Positions 11,239 to 22,996 are shown, counted from the stretch's first letter. The stretch: DNA of 64,000 nt from Megaustenia siamemsis (GCA_032433765.1 JAVIAB010000124.1:74077746-74141745); one strand, 5' to 3'. Notes: generated from the letters alone by a model not told the origin. Program-made: numbers and translations.

Positions 11239-12360
11239 AGTTAAGATTCATCATCATCAAGTGCCATCTCCACAGTGAAGGTTGGCTACCATGGAGCGCC
11301 ATTCTGCTCTGTCTCTTGCTTTGATGGTGCAGGTTGTCGTAGGCTGACTTGTCCATCTTTTGATGTTACTCGTCCATGTTAGTCTTGGTCTGCCTCTGTC
11401 TCTTTTACCTTGTATTTTCCTCTCCAAGATTACTTTTAGTGGGCTGTTGTGTCTTTTAACATAGCCTAAAAATCACATTTGTCTTGTTTGAATTGTATTT
11501 AGTAGTTCTCTTTTTATATTTAGTTGTTTTAAGACTTCATCGTTTGTTTTTTCTTTCGATCCAATTCTACCTATTTTTCTATAAATCCACATTTCAAAGG
11601 CTTCAATTTTCTGTTCTGTTTTCTTGTCTAGTGTCCATGTTTCTGCATCATACACAAATATTGAGAAGATGTAACATTTTGCTATTCTTAGTCTTAGCCC
11701 TTGTGTTATTTGTTTTGATGTTAGTTTATTTTTCATGACATTAACTCTTTATGTCCATGGGAATGCTGTCATGGTTACTTACTTACTTACATTTTGACAA
11801 GCGAACGCTGACATGGTTACTTGCATTTTGTTTCGTTTTAGTAAATACTACACATTTTAAGCTACCACATCCACAAGGGATATAACTCTAATAGAATTTC
11901 CTGTCTTTAGGCACGCTTTGATCGATCAACGTGGGTTTAATTTGTTCACAAAATCGTCAAAATTTGTGTTGTTTTCCAAAGTCTCCATTCAGCTGATTCT
12001 TGTTTGTAAGTGAAAAATGGCTAGCAGCAGTGAAATATCGATCCTCCTAAACGTGAATTATTATTAATAGCAGAAAAAGCTAAGAATTATGTTCCGAGAA
12101 CCTTAACTCTTTCATGTCCAGCGCCGAGTCCTCAGCGTTATCCTTTTGGACAACACCGATATGTCGGATATTTTGGATATAGCTGAATATTTGTTTCGTT
12201 TTCACTGAATTTCATTTTTGTTTCAACCAATACTTGATTTCCGGTCGTGAGAGTTATTTTCCTTGATCATTCCGTTTACGACGACGTGGGTTGACGTTTG
12301 TATCTTTAAAAATTATTCATTGATATACATTGTTTTTTTTTCTGAAATTTCTATAACAAA

Positions 12361-14638
12361 ATGGCCACGCCCACTGCTGGTAGTTCTTGCAGTACATCTC
12401 GCCCGAAACGATATAGTGCAGAACAAGCGAGATCTATGTTCGAAACATTGTTATTTAGTGAATCAGAAATGGACTATTCAGAAGATTCAGACGAGAGTTT
12501 TAGTTTTTGTGGTGATAGTCATGATAATCGTAGTGGTAAGTCGAGTGGTAAGAAACCAAGACTCTCTTGTTTAGGTTTAGCTGGTCGATGCCTCCAGTCC
12601 AGCACTATCAGTGACTCAGAGAAATTTAGTGGCAATGATTCTGACGATGAAACTGATACTATTCTGTCAGCCAAAGCTGACAGTGACAGGACAGATGTGG
12701 CTAGGAAGCCTGCTGATGGGTGGCATGAAGCCAGAGATGGAGATACCATAGGAAAATCTAGCTTCCAAAATATAAATTCTGGATGTAAGTTAGATCTTCC
12801 AGAAAATGCTTCACCTTCCAAGTATTTTCTGAGCCTGTTGACTGACACAATTGTTGATAGTCTGATTCAAAATATCAACAATTATGCTCAGCAAAAAATG
12901 GAATTGAGTACTCCTGTACGCAGGTATTCAAGTTTTGCTAAATGGACACCGTTGGACCGTAATACTTTGTTTCAGTTTCTGGCAGTCCTGATTGCCATGG
13001 GAATGAATGCAAAAAATTATATAAAGGATTACTGGTCCATTCAATCATTTAAAAGTAGTCCTTGGTTTAGGTGCATGTTTAGTCTGACAAGATTTTTACT
13101 AATTTATCAATCTATCTAAAACGAGGAAATTAGAGAAATCGCCAATCAACCACTAATATCTTCAGTAATAAAGAAAAGACGATGGTCATACGTTGGACAT
13201 GTGATGAGAAGAGATAATAACCGAATAGCAAAGCAAGCCCTCATATGGGAAACAACAGGTAAAAGAAAAAGAGGAAGACCCAGGGAGACACTGAGAAGAA
13301 CATTGATGAGAGAGGCAAGAGCAGCAGGAATCGGCTCCCTCAATGAGATAGAACTGCTTGCACAGAACAGAGACAGATGGCGAGATTTGATAAAATATCT
13401 TTAAAAGAAAACTGCTAGAACAAAAAAAATTCATATAGGAGAAGGTGTATCTTGGTCTACGCCCTATGGGCCAGTTATGGCTCGAAAGGTCAATAGATCA
13501 ATCTATGCTTCATGCGACTGGTCCTGATGCGGCTAGAAAATGTAAAATTGAGCCGTTCATCAATTCATTGATCGAAAAATTTCAAGAAGCGTTTTATCCG
13601 TTTGAAAATATCTGCATCAATGAGATGGTTATAGGCTACAAGGGAAGATTTAAGTACAAGCAGTACAATGCCAGTAAGCCAAAAAAATATCATATCAAAT
13701 CATACGGACTTTGCGACTCAATCACCGGATACGTTTTCAACCTCCTGGTATATTTTGGTACGGACACAGCTTACAGGCCTGAAACAGACCCACATTCATC
13801 ACATGCTGTCAAAGTTTTCGACAAGTTACTGGAAGGCATCACAGATCATCATCATTTGTTTGCTGACCTGTATTATACTTCCCTGCCACTTGTTCAATTT
13901 CTGCGGCAGAAAAATCACAACTACACTGGAACGCTAAATTCCAACAGACGCAGATTTCCAGCAGAAGTCAAAAATAAAAAAATATCAGTGAATGAGGCAA
14001 AGTGGTTCATCAATTATGAGGAGCAAGTTATGTGTGTCAGCTGGAGGGATAAAAAATCCAAAATGCCCTGCCAATTGGTGACAACACATGGAAGTGTCAC
14101 ATATGAGGTCAGAAATGAAGGTAGGAGTCAAGTCAGGAAGCCATCATCCATCCATAGCTACAACCACTCAATGAATGGATGTGACAGAGTAGACCAGATG
14201 ATCTCATATTATGGGAACCACACAAGGAAGACAGTCAAGTGGTGGAAGAAAATATTTATGTGGATAATTGAGATCACACAACTCAATGCTCATATTTTAT
14301 ATAACTTGAGCCGCCCTAACACTGAAAAGCCTATGCCTTTTGCAGATTTCAAGGAGCTGCTTATTTATGATTTGTGTAGCATAGTAGGAGCAGAGACACC
14401 TATTCCTAACAACCTTCTTCAAGTTGATTTATCCAAGCCGGGGAAAAAATGGAACATGAAGCCGCAAAGATATCAGGGTGCCATCCATCTCATTGATTTT
14501 GATTGGAAATACCTGCAGTGTGTTCATTGTTCGGAGCAGCGGAAAGTAAGAAAACAAAGCAGCTATTATTGTACAGGTTGTCCGGATAAGCCACATCTGT
14601 GCGCTAAAACATGCTTTAGGGAATATCACACACAATAA
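12361..14638 (+). pseudogene. piggyBac transposase, split by a LINE
   Basis: DDE/D-type cut-and-paste transposase that excises and inserts at TTAA. The start codon at 12361 sits in a good context (caaaATGg). The frame runs to 13115, is broken by the L-A insertion (13116-13496 plus one 10-bp duplication), and resumes in the same frame at 13507 to the stop at 14636-14638; without the insert it would be 628 residues, normal for the family. Order: acidic serine-rich N terminus (MDYSEDSDES), DDE fold with ICINEMVIGYKGRFKYKQY, FADLYYTSLPL and SMNGCDRVDQM, then a cysteine-rich end CVHCSEQRK…YCTGCPDK…CAKTCF. The first catalytic position (normally D in the iDE motif) is N. The other three aspartates are present. 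Confidence 0.93.
13116..13496 (+). mobile_element. L-A LINE 3' fragment inside piggyBac
   Basis: 381 bp of L-A 3' end: C-terminal coding (RRWSYVGHVMRRDNNR, then GKRKRGRPRETLRRTLM), UTR and one to two GATA tail units. The target-site duplication atcaatctat lies at 13106-13115 and 13497-13506. The small number of differences from the copies at 22516 and 35397 suggests a recent burst. Confidence 0.95.
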
Positions 14639-16294
14639 GTACATATGTGTCAATAAAAATAATAAACTTGACTTGTAAATAATATTGTTGTGATGTAACA
14701 AAATTTGACATTTTTTTATTCTGGGATCATTTATAAAAATGTGCATAATTTTGTTATTTGTGGACATAAATTCATCAAATAAACTGTATTTTCGAGGAAT
14801 TTGGATTATGTTGTGTAATACTTCAAGACAAATGGATAGCAACACATATCTGGATGGAAATTGGTAAGTGAAATACAATATTTAAAATTTAAAATTATCT
14901 ACCTTGAATATTAAAAAAAAAAATATAACTATTCCTTTAAATTTTAACATATCAGAAATATATTGCTATTTTCATTTTCTGTATCCATTTCCCTTTCAAG
15001 TGATATATAACACATGCCACATTTATCTCAATTATTGTGTGAAGTAGTCAAATGAAAAAGGTATATGGTAAAATTTCCTGTTCTGGTCCTGAAAGAGTTA
15101 AATGTAATAGTGATCTTAGTGACTTAGTTTTAGTAGCACTGTTGGATTAAAATGTACCCCCACTTTGGGTAGGTGAGTACCAATTTATATAATATATATA
15201 TTTTTTTTTTTAACCCAAAATTTTGATTCTTAATTGCTTAAATTCTTATCCTTCAATTTTTTTTTTCAAAATATTGTTTCTGATTATGAATCTGTGTCCT
15301 TTTCCCTTCAAGTTGATGCCTAATATATATGTCTATGACTTGTTATAGTGAAAATATGAAAGATTTAGTGCAAGAAGTATTTTTCAGGAAGAACAAATTA
15401 TGGCAAAACACTAGTGACTGGGTAGAAAAAACACGGACATTAAGAGTTAAAATTACTTTTTGCCATTCCTATTCTTTTGTTTATTTCAGCTTTACATTTT
15501 CCATCACTGGTTATAGCCAAGGCCAAGGTAGTTGTAGTTCTGAACTGTTTCCGGGTCTATTCCTTCGATTTTGATATCCACTTGTAGGTTTTGAGTATTT
15601 TCTTTGTTTATGATCATAGTTTTAGTCTTTTTGATATTCATATCTATTCCATATTTTTTGCTTGTCATGTTTATTTCATTAAGTAATTGTAGATCTGTAG
15701 GATTTTCTGCTAGTAATACAGTATCATCAGCATATCTTAGGTTATTGATTATCTTTCCATTAATGTTTAGGCCTTGCATCTCTGATGTTTTTAAAGATTT
15801 GCTCACTGTATAGATTGAACAAGCTTGGTGATAGGATGCATCCCTGCCTTACTCCTCTTTATATATAAATGGGTGTCGAGTTCTTTTTGTTATATTTTAT
15901 TATTGCTGTTTGCTCCCAGTATAAATTACATATTAGTCATATGTCTATGTCATCTAGATGTATCTCTTTTAGGCATTCTATAAGTTGTTTGTGGTGTATT
16001 CTATCAAATGCTTTGGTGTAGTCTATGAAGCAGGCATATATTGGCCTGTTTACTTCTGTGTACTTTTCAATTAGTGTTCTCATACAGAATAAAGCTTCTT
16101 TTGTCCCACTATTTATCCTAAATCCAAATTGCTGCTCATCTAATTCAATATTGATTTTATTCTTAATCCTTCCTTGTATAACTTTTAGCAAGATTTTTGT
16201 AACATGGCTCATTAGGCTTATTGTTCTAAAGTCACTGCTACATTCAACTGCACCATTCCTTTTAGACAAGGCAATGAAAGTTGATGTCTTTAGT

Positions 16295-16555
16295 TCATTT
16301 TGTATGTATCCTGTATGGTATATGTTGTTGCATATGTCTGTAATCACTTAAATACCAAAATCTTCTAGTGCCTGTATCATCTCTATCTGTATGCTGTCAG
16401 GTCCTGCTGCTTTCCCCTTGTTCATTCGGTATGTATCCTGTATGGTATGTCATTGCAAATGTCTGTAATTACTTCAATGCCAAATTCTTTTAGTGCCTGT
16501 ATCATCTCTATCTGTTTGCTGTCAGGTCCTGCTGCTTTTCACTTTTTCATTGTTT
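16295..16555 (-). repeat. Tandem duplication inside L-E (127 bp)
   Basis: Two direct units offset by 127 bp: both contain gtatgtatcctgtatggta, tgcctgtatcatctctatct and gctgtcaggtcctgctgct. Unit boundaries are about 16295-16421 and 16422-16555. Confidence 0.8.
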
Positions 16556-16810
16556 TCATAGCTTTTTCCACCTCAGGTTTTAAGATTTTATAGCCTGATG
16601 TACATTTTATAATTGGTTTTTTTGTTCCTTTGATCATGAAATAGTTCTGTTATATATTCCTGCCATCTATCTATTATATCTTTATTGTCTGTTAGCTTCT
16701 TTCCTTTTTTGTCTGCAACCATTCTCTTTATTCCTCTTAAGTTTTGTTTTCTTTCCATCGTTTCTATTTCTATACATTTTTGGCTGAGTAAGTCTTCTTT
16801 TGCCTTTTAG

Positions 16811-17290
16811 CATATTTTGCGTATTTCATTATCTATTTTATTGTATTGGGCAGTGTTCTTTGCTTGTCTCCTTTCTTCCATTTTTTCTAAGATGGTATTA
16901 GTTGTCCATTTTTGTTTTTTTGTTCTTTTCTTTTTTGGGTAAGGTGTCGCAAGTTTCTTGTATGCTTTTCTTATACATTGACATTTGGTTGTGACAAAAG
17001 TCACATAAGGATTTAAGGAAATCATCAGGATTCTCTTCTGTATTGCTCAATTTACCTTTTTGCACATTTTGCATATTTCATTATCCATTTTATTGTATTG
17101 GGCAGTGTTCTTCGCTTGACTCCTTTCTACCATTTTTTCTAAGATGGTGTTAGTTGTCCGTTTTTGTTTTTTGTTCTTTTCTCTTTTGGGTAAGGTATCG
17201 CAAGTTTCTTGTATGCTTTTCTTATGCATTGCCATTTGGTTGTGAATTTTTTATCAGGATTTTCTCTTCTGTATTGCTCAATTCCTTCTT
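16811..17290 (-). repeat. Tandem duplication inside L-E (252 bp)
   Basis: Direct units offset by 252 bp. The first starts at catattttgcgtatttcatt (16811), the second at cacattttgcatatttcatt (17063); both end with ctcttctgtattgctcaatt. It duplicates the linker between endonuclease and RT (peptide KNTAQYNKIDNEI appears twice). Confidence 0.85.
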
Positions 17291-17835
17291 CTAGCAGCTT
17301 CTGAAATGTGTTCTTTACTTGTATTGTATAAGTATCTTTAACATTTTTTTTTATTGAAAGCTTTTATATCTAGTGGTATTGTTGATGATTTAGACTTTTG
17401 CTTGTTTCTCTTTAGATTGATTTTCATCTTAATCATTACAGGATTGTGATCTGATTTAATATCTGCTCCTGGGTAGGTTTTGGCTTTCTTGACGCTGCTA
17501 CGGAACCTAACTTTTATCATTATGTAATCTATTTGATTCCACTTCTTATCTCCAGGGCTTTTCCATGTGTATAGTTTCCTTTTCTCTTGCTCAAAGTAGG
17601 TGTTACACATTATCAGCCTGTCCTCTTCACAGAATTTAAAAATCTTTCTCCTGTGTCATTTCTTTTTCCTAAACCATGATTTCATATGATGGTCTTATAT
17701 CTACCTTTTCCTACTTTAGTGTTCATGTCACCCATTACAATCAAGATGTCTCAATATTTCACTTGCTTCATAACTTTGTTTAGATCTTCATAATATTTTT
17801 TTATTTGTTCATCTGTGTAGTTTTGAGTTAAGATT

Positions 17836-18250
17836 ACCCAACATCGTATATAAACAGTATATGTTTGGATAGTCAACAACTCTGCTAAAGTTGGAGAAGT
17901 TAATGAAAGCACACATAGACTGAACTGAATGTAAGTTTGAAACACAGGGTCTTCTAGCCTAGGCTGACAGTGACAGTGTATCATTTTCATGGTCATGACT
18001 AAGGTCGTCCCAACTAAAGTGCATGCCATGAACAGATGTGATAGGGCTTTACAACCTAAGGCAAAATGATTTTCTCCTTTGAGCAAGTATTACATGGAAT
18101 TCAGCTCATTAGCTTCTTAATTGTCTAAGGCAGTGTAGATCATGTAGGTCTGGCTCGAAGGTGTTAGTCTTGTGTTGAGTTCTGAGCCTGAAAGCTCGTA
18201 AAATGTCATGTTTGAATATACTTTTAGAATGTATTATTGACTTATGTTAG
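17836..18250. other. Intron, nothing recognised
   Basis: No coding or repeat signal that I can support. Confidence 0.5.
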
Positions 18251-18254
18251 TTCA

Positions 18255-19215
18255 TTAGTTCAACCAAGTGTGGTTTTGTTGGAGGTATAGGTACGAACAG
18301 TGCTGGTCAATACATCATTAGATCTTTAGTAGAAAAAGCCATAGAGGTGAAAACAGATCTATACCTATGGTTCATTGATTATACCAAAGTATTTGACAAA
18401 GTAAAGCACTAAGAGATACACAAATTTTAGAAGACATAAACATATACAGAAAATTTCTAAGAATAATAAAGAACATGTACTGGCAACAAACGGCGCCATG
18501 AGAACTGGAAATCAATTGGGAATGTTTCAACAAATAAATCAAGGTGTTAGGCAAGGTTTTGTACAGTCACCAGATTTATTTAATATGTATAATGATATTA
18601 TTTTAAGATCCATAAGGGGCATGCCTGGAATAATAATTGGAGGTCATAATATAAATAATCTAAGGTATGCTGATGATGCAGTCTTAATCACTAAGAGTGA
18701 AAATGAGTTACAAGAGTAGTTAGACATTATAGTGAAGGGAAGCAAAAATATAGGACTCAACCTTAAAGGCAAAAAGACAAAAGTAATGGTATAAAAGAAA
18801 GAAAATTACATCACCGCACAATAAAGACAAGTTGAACAATATTAAAACAGGTAAATGAATTTAAATATCTGGAAACATTGTTAACCTCAGATGGTAGATG
18901 TACAACAGAGGTGACATGCAGAATGGCTCAGGCAAAAGCAACTTTCCAAAAAATGAGGAAGATACTGTGCAATCAATTTTTGACAATAGAAACTAGAAAA
19001 AAGGGTTCTTATATGTTATGTAGAGCCAGTCATAACATATGGATGTGAATCATAGACAATATAGGAAAATAAACAAGAGGCTGGAGGCTGTAGAAATGTG
19101 GTTATACAGAAGAAGGTTGAGAATACCATGCTAAGCTAAGAAGAGTAATGAAAATGTTCTGAAAGAGGCCAAAGCAAAAAGAGAGCTAATTTCCAAAATT
19201 AGGAAGCACAACTAC
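18255..19215 (+). mobile_element. L-C LINE RT fragment, degraded
   Basis: Pieces: CGFVGGIGTNSAG-like, IDYTKVFDKVKH (18375), VRQGFVQSPDLFNMYNDIIL, NNLRYADDAVLITKS (palm box intact at about 18655), then the thumb and C-terminal blocks to about 19210. Stops and frameshifts separate the blocks. Closest to the L-C copies at 32380 and 10115. Both ends are missing. Confidence 0.8.
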
Positions 19216-19568
19216 TTAAGAGTTACTTATCACATCCTCCTTTGACAGTGTTGGCAAGCATCTACATCATATAAAGCTTTATGAGGTGGGTGGCCAGTTC
19301 CTTTCTTCACTGATTTTCCTTCCCAGAGTCAGAGTGCTTTGGTACTCATTACAATATGGAGACTTATGTTTGCTTATCTTAATTTTAATGGAAAAGTTTC
19401 TATTAAGTCTGTGATTATTGCATGGCTTTCTGTTTGTGCATCACATTGTCCATTGATTCATATAATTGCTCTTAGCTGTTGTGTCTGTTTTTGCTCCTCA
19501 CTGCCAATGTTTCAGAGCCTGCAAGACACTTCTCAACTGTTTCTGCAATAATTTTCTTTAATATTTTT
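19216..19568. other. Intron, nothing recognised
   Basis: No supported feature. Confidence 0.5.
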
Positions 19569-19572
19569 TTAC

Positions 19573-20648
19573 ACTCTCTTCCAGGACCAGAACAGGAAAC
19601 ATTATTTTTAGGTTTGGACCACATTAATTTTTCTGTTTCAAAAAATTTCACCATATACCTTTTTCCTTGACTACCTCACACAATAATTTAGATGAATGTG
19701 GTATGTGTTATACATTACTGGAAAGGAAAATGGAGGAAAATGAAAATAGCAATATATTTATATGTGATTATTTAAAGGAATAAATATATTTTTTCAAGGT
19801 AGATAATTTTTAATTCAAAATATTTGATAATTCACTTACATTTTTCTATAATTAGAAGTGTTGCTATCCATCTGTCTTGAAATATTACACAACATAATCC
19901 AAATTCCTCCAAAATATGGTTTATTTGATTAATTTATGTCCACAAATAACGAAATTATGCACATTTTTGTAAATGATCCTAGAATGAAAAATATAACAAA
20001 TTTATGTTACATCACAACAATATTATTTACAAGTCAAGTTTATTATTTTTCTTTACACAACTGGACTCATTTTTGTGATGTGCCCTAAAGTACCAATTTC
20101 GTTATCAGAATCACTATCACTCGATTCCTCTGAGGCACTGATAATGCTGGAATAGAGATATTCACTAGCTAAACCTAAGCCTTTGTTTTTAAGCATGACT
20201 ATTACAAATATTACGACTATCACCATTATCACATCAACAACAAAATTATTGTCATAGTCTAAATACTATGAATACTCTATTTCTGAATCACTCAATAACG
20301 AGGTTTCAAACATAGATCTAGCTTGTTCTGCACTATATTGTTTTGGTCGACTACAAGAAGTACCAGCAGTGGGTGTGGCCAATATGTGACAGAAATTTGA
20401 AAAAATAAACAATGAATATAAATTAAAAATTTTCTAATGTTCAAACTCTGAAATCACGAGGTATCAACATGAAGTTCTGTGAGAACTCTCCTACATCCAG
20501 AAATCAAGAATTGGTTGAAATAAAAACTAAAAATCAGTGAAAATAAAACAAAGATTCAGATACACTCGTGACAGCTGAATTTTCAGCGAATGGCTAGAAA
20601 TAAACACTTTTTATCAAACTGACATGTCGGGTAATAATCCTGAAAGAG
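19573..20648 (-). mobile_element. Internally deleted piggyBac derivative
   Basis: Minus-strand relative of the piggyBac at 12107-15097. Right end: TTAA at 20649-20652 with terminal repeat CTCTTTCAGGA on the complement. Left end at about 19573: CTCTCTTCCAGGACCAGAAC, where the TTAA has decayed to TTAC. It keeps the 5' non-coding region, roughly the first 90 codons (PTAGTSCS…SAEQARSMFETSLLSDSE-like, start codon mutated to ATT), then jumps to the last few codons and the 3' non-coding region. The junction is near 20075. Non-autonomous. Confidence 0.88.
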
Positions 20649-20652
20649 TTAA

Positions 20653-22500
20653 TAGATACATACAGGAGTACATATGTTATGTCTTCTCAACATTCCTGTA
20701 TGATGCAAAAACATGGATATGGACAAGAAAATATAAAAGAAAATGGAAGCCTTTGAAATGTGGATTTAAAGAAAAATAGTTAGAATTGGATGGAAAGAAA
20801 AGAAAACAAACAATGAAGTCTTAAAACAACTAAAAATGAAAAGAGAACTGAGATACAATTCAAACAAATATTATGTGCAAACAAATGTGCGAACAAATAT
20901 TATGAAGAAATTGGCAGGAACGGACTGGGGGGCAGACAACAATATTTTGAAAAGACTATATGTAGGAAGAGTGAGACCAGTTCTAGAGTATGGAGTCACA
21001 GCCTAGACTGCGGCTTCCAAATCACACCCTTAGCAAAATTAACAGAACACAGAACCAAGCTGCCCGTATCATCACTGGTGCTATGAAATCTACACCTATC
21101 AAGACTCTAGAAACAGTAACAGGTTTACAACCCTTAGATGACAGACGGGTCACTAAAGTATTGCATCAAGCGGAGAAATATAGAAGGCTCCTTAGCCACC
21201 CCATGCACCAAAGAATATCTGGTTCTGGAATTGTACGACTAAAGAGGAGCAACTTCGCTGCAATTGCCAATGAACTAACTACTGGAGACCCAGTACTTTC
21301 CCAAATAATATCGAAACCCTTGGGCCCGTCTGAAATGTCTCCTCATGGAAAAGATAAAATACCAGAACTTAAAGAAAATATAGCAGGAATCATAAAAAAA
21401 GGCACCCAATCAGACACAGAAAGAAAACACGTAGCAGAAAAACACATACACGATACCTACTCACAGGACTCTTGGTCCCACATATACACAGATGGCTCTG
21501 CTACAAATGCCACCAGAAATGGAGGGGGAGGTGTGTTATTAACGTTGAATAATCAGGATGTGATCACCAAGTCAATAGCTACTGGAAAATTCTCAAACAA
21601 CTTTAAAGCAGAAACTGAGGCCATCAGAGATGCTGCAACACTGGCTACTCAACACAAAAATAACATGCACAATAAATTGGTGATTCTGACTGATGCACTC
21701 AGCTCTATCAGCTCTAAAAAGCCCTAAGTACAATGAACTAGATGACTTGAGAGCAACCCTGGACCAACTATGCAATAACTTCCAGAGAGTAGTCATTCAG
21801 TGGATACCATCACACTGTAATGTACACGGGAACGAACACGCAGACAAATTAGCTAAAGAGGGACGGAGATTACCACAAGAGAACCATCCGCTCAGTTATG
21901 ATGAAGTCAAATCCATCCTCAAGGGTCAGTTCCATGGAAAATGGAAACGAGAACACCCAAAGCATAACGAGAGTGACGAAATCACATGTTCACCAAATTC
22001 AAAATAGGTGCAACCAGCCTATGCCACTGTACACTGGACAATATGACTTCAAAACATGTTCTACAGGATTGCCCCCAGTACACAGACCTGAGAAGAGCCA
22101 TGTGGTCCACGCCCACCTCACTGGAAGAAAAACTATATGGGGCAATCGATTCGCTTAAACAGACAGCTGCCTTCATGAGAGAGTCTGGAATCCTACTCTG
22201 ATTGAGTCTTGATCGCAGAGAGAGAGAGAGAGAGAGAGAGATTCAAACAAAACAAATGATATTTTTGGAGCATGTTAAAAGACACAGCAACCTACAAAAA
22301 GTAATCTTGGAAGGGAAAAAACAAGGTAAAAGAGATAGAGGCAGACCAAGACAAACATGGACGAGTAACATCAAAAGATGGACAAGTCAACATATGCCGC
22401 CAACCTGCATCGTCAAAAAGCAAGAGACACAACAGAATGGTGCTCCATGGTAGCCAAACTTTGATGCGGAGAAGGCACTCAATGGTGATGATGAGTAGTT
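20653..22500 (+). mobile_element. L-E LINE 3' fragment, split by L-J
   Basis: L-E C-terminal sequence at about 20670-20868 continues at 22241-22500 (LEHVKRHSNLQKVILEGKKQ, KRDRGRPRQTW) with a (GAT)n tail at about 22488. The 5' end abuts the TTAA of the piggyBac derivative. Frames are broken. Confidence 0.8.
20869..22240 (+). mobile_element. L-J LINE, C-terminal RNase H copy
   Basis: 1372 bp with an 11-bp target-site duplication, attcaaacaaa (20858-20868 and 22241-22251), and a (GA)n tail at about 22217-22240. ORF at 20990-21727: a post-RT segment (RTQNQAARIITGAMKSTPIK), then RNase H with IYTDGSATNATRNGG (first catalytic D), ETEAIRDA (E) and LTDALSSI (D). The frame shifts at about 21700 into a second frame carrying WIPSHCNVHGNEHADKLA (last D), then a cysteine/histidine tail (ATSLCHCTLDN…HVLQDCPQY). 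One frameshift away from an open C-terminal region, so fairly young; RT is lost by 5' truncation. Confidence 0.9.
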
Positions 22501-22506
22501 TGTATA

Positions 22507-22996
22507 TATATATATATCTATCTATCTATTGACTTTTCGAGCCGTAACCGGCCCATAGGGCGTAGACCAAGATACACCTTCTCCTATATGAATTTTTGTT
22601 CTAGCAGTTTTCTTTTAAAGATATTTTATCAAATCTCGCCATCTGTCTCTGTTCTGTGCAAGCAGTTCTATCTCATTGAGGGAGCCGATTCCTGCTGCTC
22701 TTGCCTCTCTCATCAATGTTCTTCTCAGTGTCTCCCTGGGTCTTCCTCTTTTTCTTTTACCTGTTGTTTCCCATATGAGGGCTTGCTTTGCTATTCGATT
22801 ATTATCTCTTCTCATCACATGTCCAACGTATGACCATCGTCTTTTCTTTATTACTGAAGATATTAGTGGTTGATTGGCGATTTCTCTAATTTCCTCGTTT
22901 GTTTTGAATTCGTTCCATTCTATACCAAGTATTTTCCTTAGACATTTATTTTCGAATGCGTTCAACTTTGTTTCTATATCTCTTGTTGTTTTAAGA
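22507..22996 (-). mobile_element. L-A LINE 3' fragment
   Basis: Minus strand; (TATC)n tail at about 22516-22529, C-terminal frame open from about 22996 to 22615 (ETKLNAFENKCLRKILGI … WRDLIKYL). The sequence is nearly identical to the L-A copies in piggyBac (13116) and at 35397. Both ends lie in (TA)n DNA, so the duplication cannot be read. Confidence 0.9.

Larger units (their letters stand above)
12107..15097 (+). mobile_element. piggyBac element, 2991 bp, nested
   Basis: TTAA at 12103-12106 and 15098-15101. Terminal inverted repeats CTCTTTCATGTCCAG (left) and CTCTTTCAGGACCAG (complement of right), 13 of 15 identical. It carries one transposase gene (12361-14638) on the plus strand, interrupted by an L-A fragment. 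A poly(A) signal-like aataaa lies at about 14653. It inserted into the outer TTAA element. A deleted, inverted relative lies at 19573-20648. Confidence 0.93.
11745..15446. mobile_element. Outer TTAA element (piggyBac type, non-autonomous)
   Basis: TTAA at 11741-11744 and 15447-15450; the host L-E sequence is restored by removing the element plus one TTAA (…tcatgaca TTAA aattac… as in the L-E copy at 48970). Terminal inverted repeats: CTCTTTATGTCCATGG at the left, and the complement of the right end reads CTCTTAATGTCCGTGT (13 of 16 match). Apart from the nested piggyBac at 12107-15097, about 700 bp remain, with no transposase that I can recognise. Confidence 0.85.
11249..17825 (-). mobile_element. 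L-E LINE with nested elements
   Basis: Minus-strand LINE whose (CAT)n tail is at 11249 and whose 5' part reaches 17825, flanked by the 10-bp duplication agttaagatt (11239-11248 and 17826-17835). From 5' to 3': endonuclease remnants (17340-17610, WNQIDYIMIKVRFRS), linker, RT (16350-15510: FIDYTKAFDRIHHK, then NNLRYADDTVLLAE), then the C-terminal part at 11740-11249. A 3.7-kb TTAA element splits the RT C-terminal region. Stops, frameshifts and two internal tandem duplications (16295-16555, 16811-17290) make it dead. Confidence 0.9.

Noticed and set aside
12361..14638. Domesticated host PGBD gene
   Set aside because: TTAA sites and terminal inverted repeats are still present, the gene is cut by a LINE and lies inside another transposon, so it is a mobile element, not a host gene.
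21898..22158. Separate small gene in L-J
   Set aside because: Alternative frame of the L-J C-terminal tail.
22217..22240. Regulatory GAGA tract
   Set aside because: It sits exactly between L-J sequence and its target-site duplication, so it is the LINE tail.
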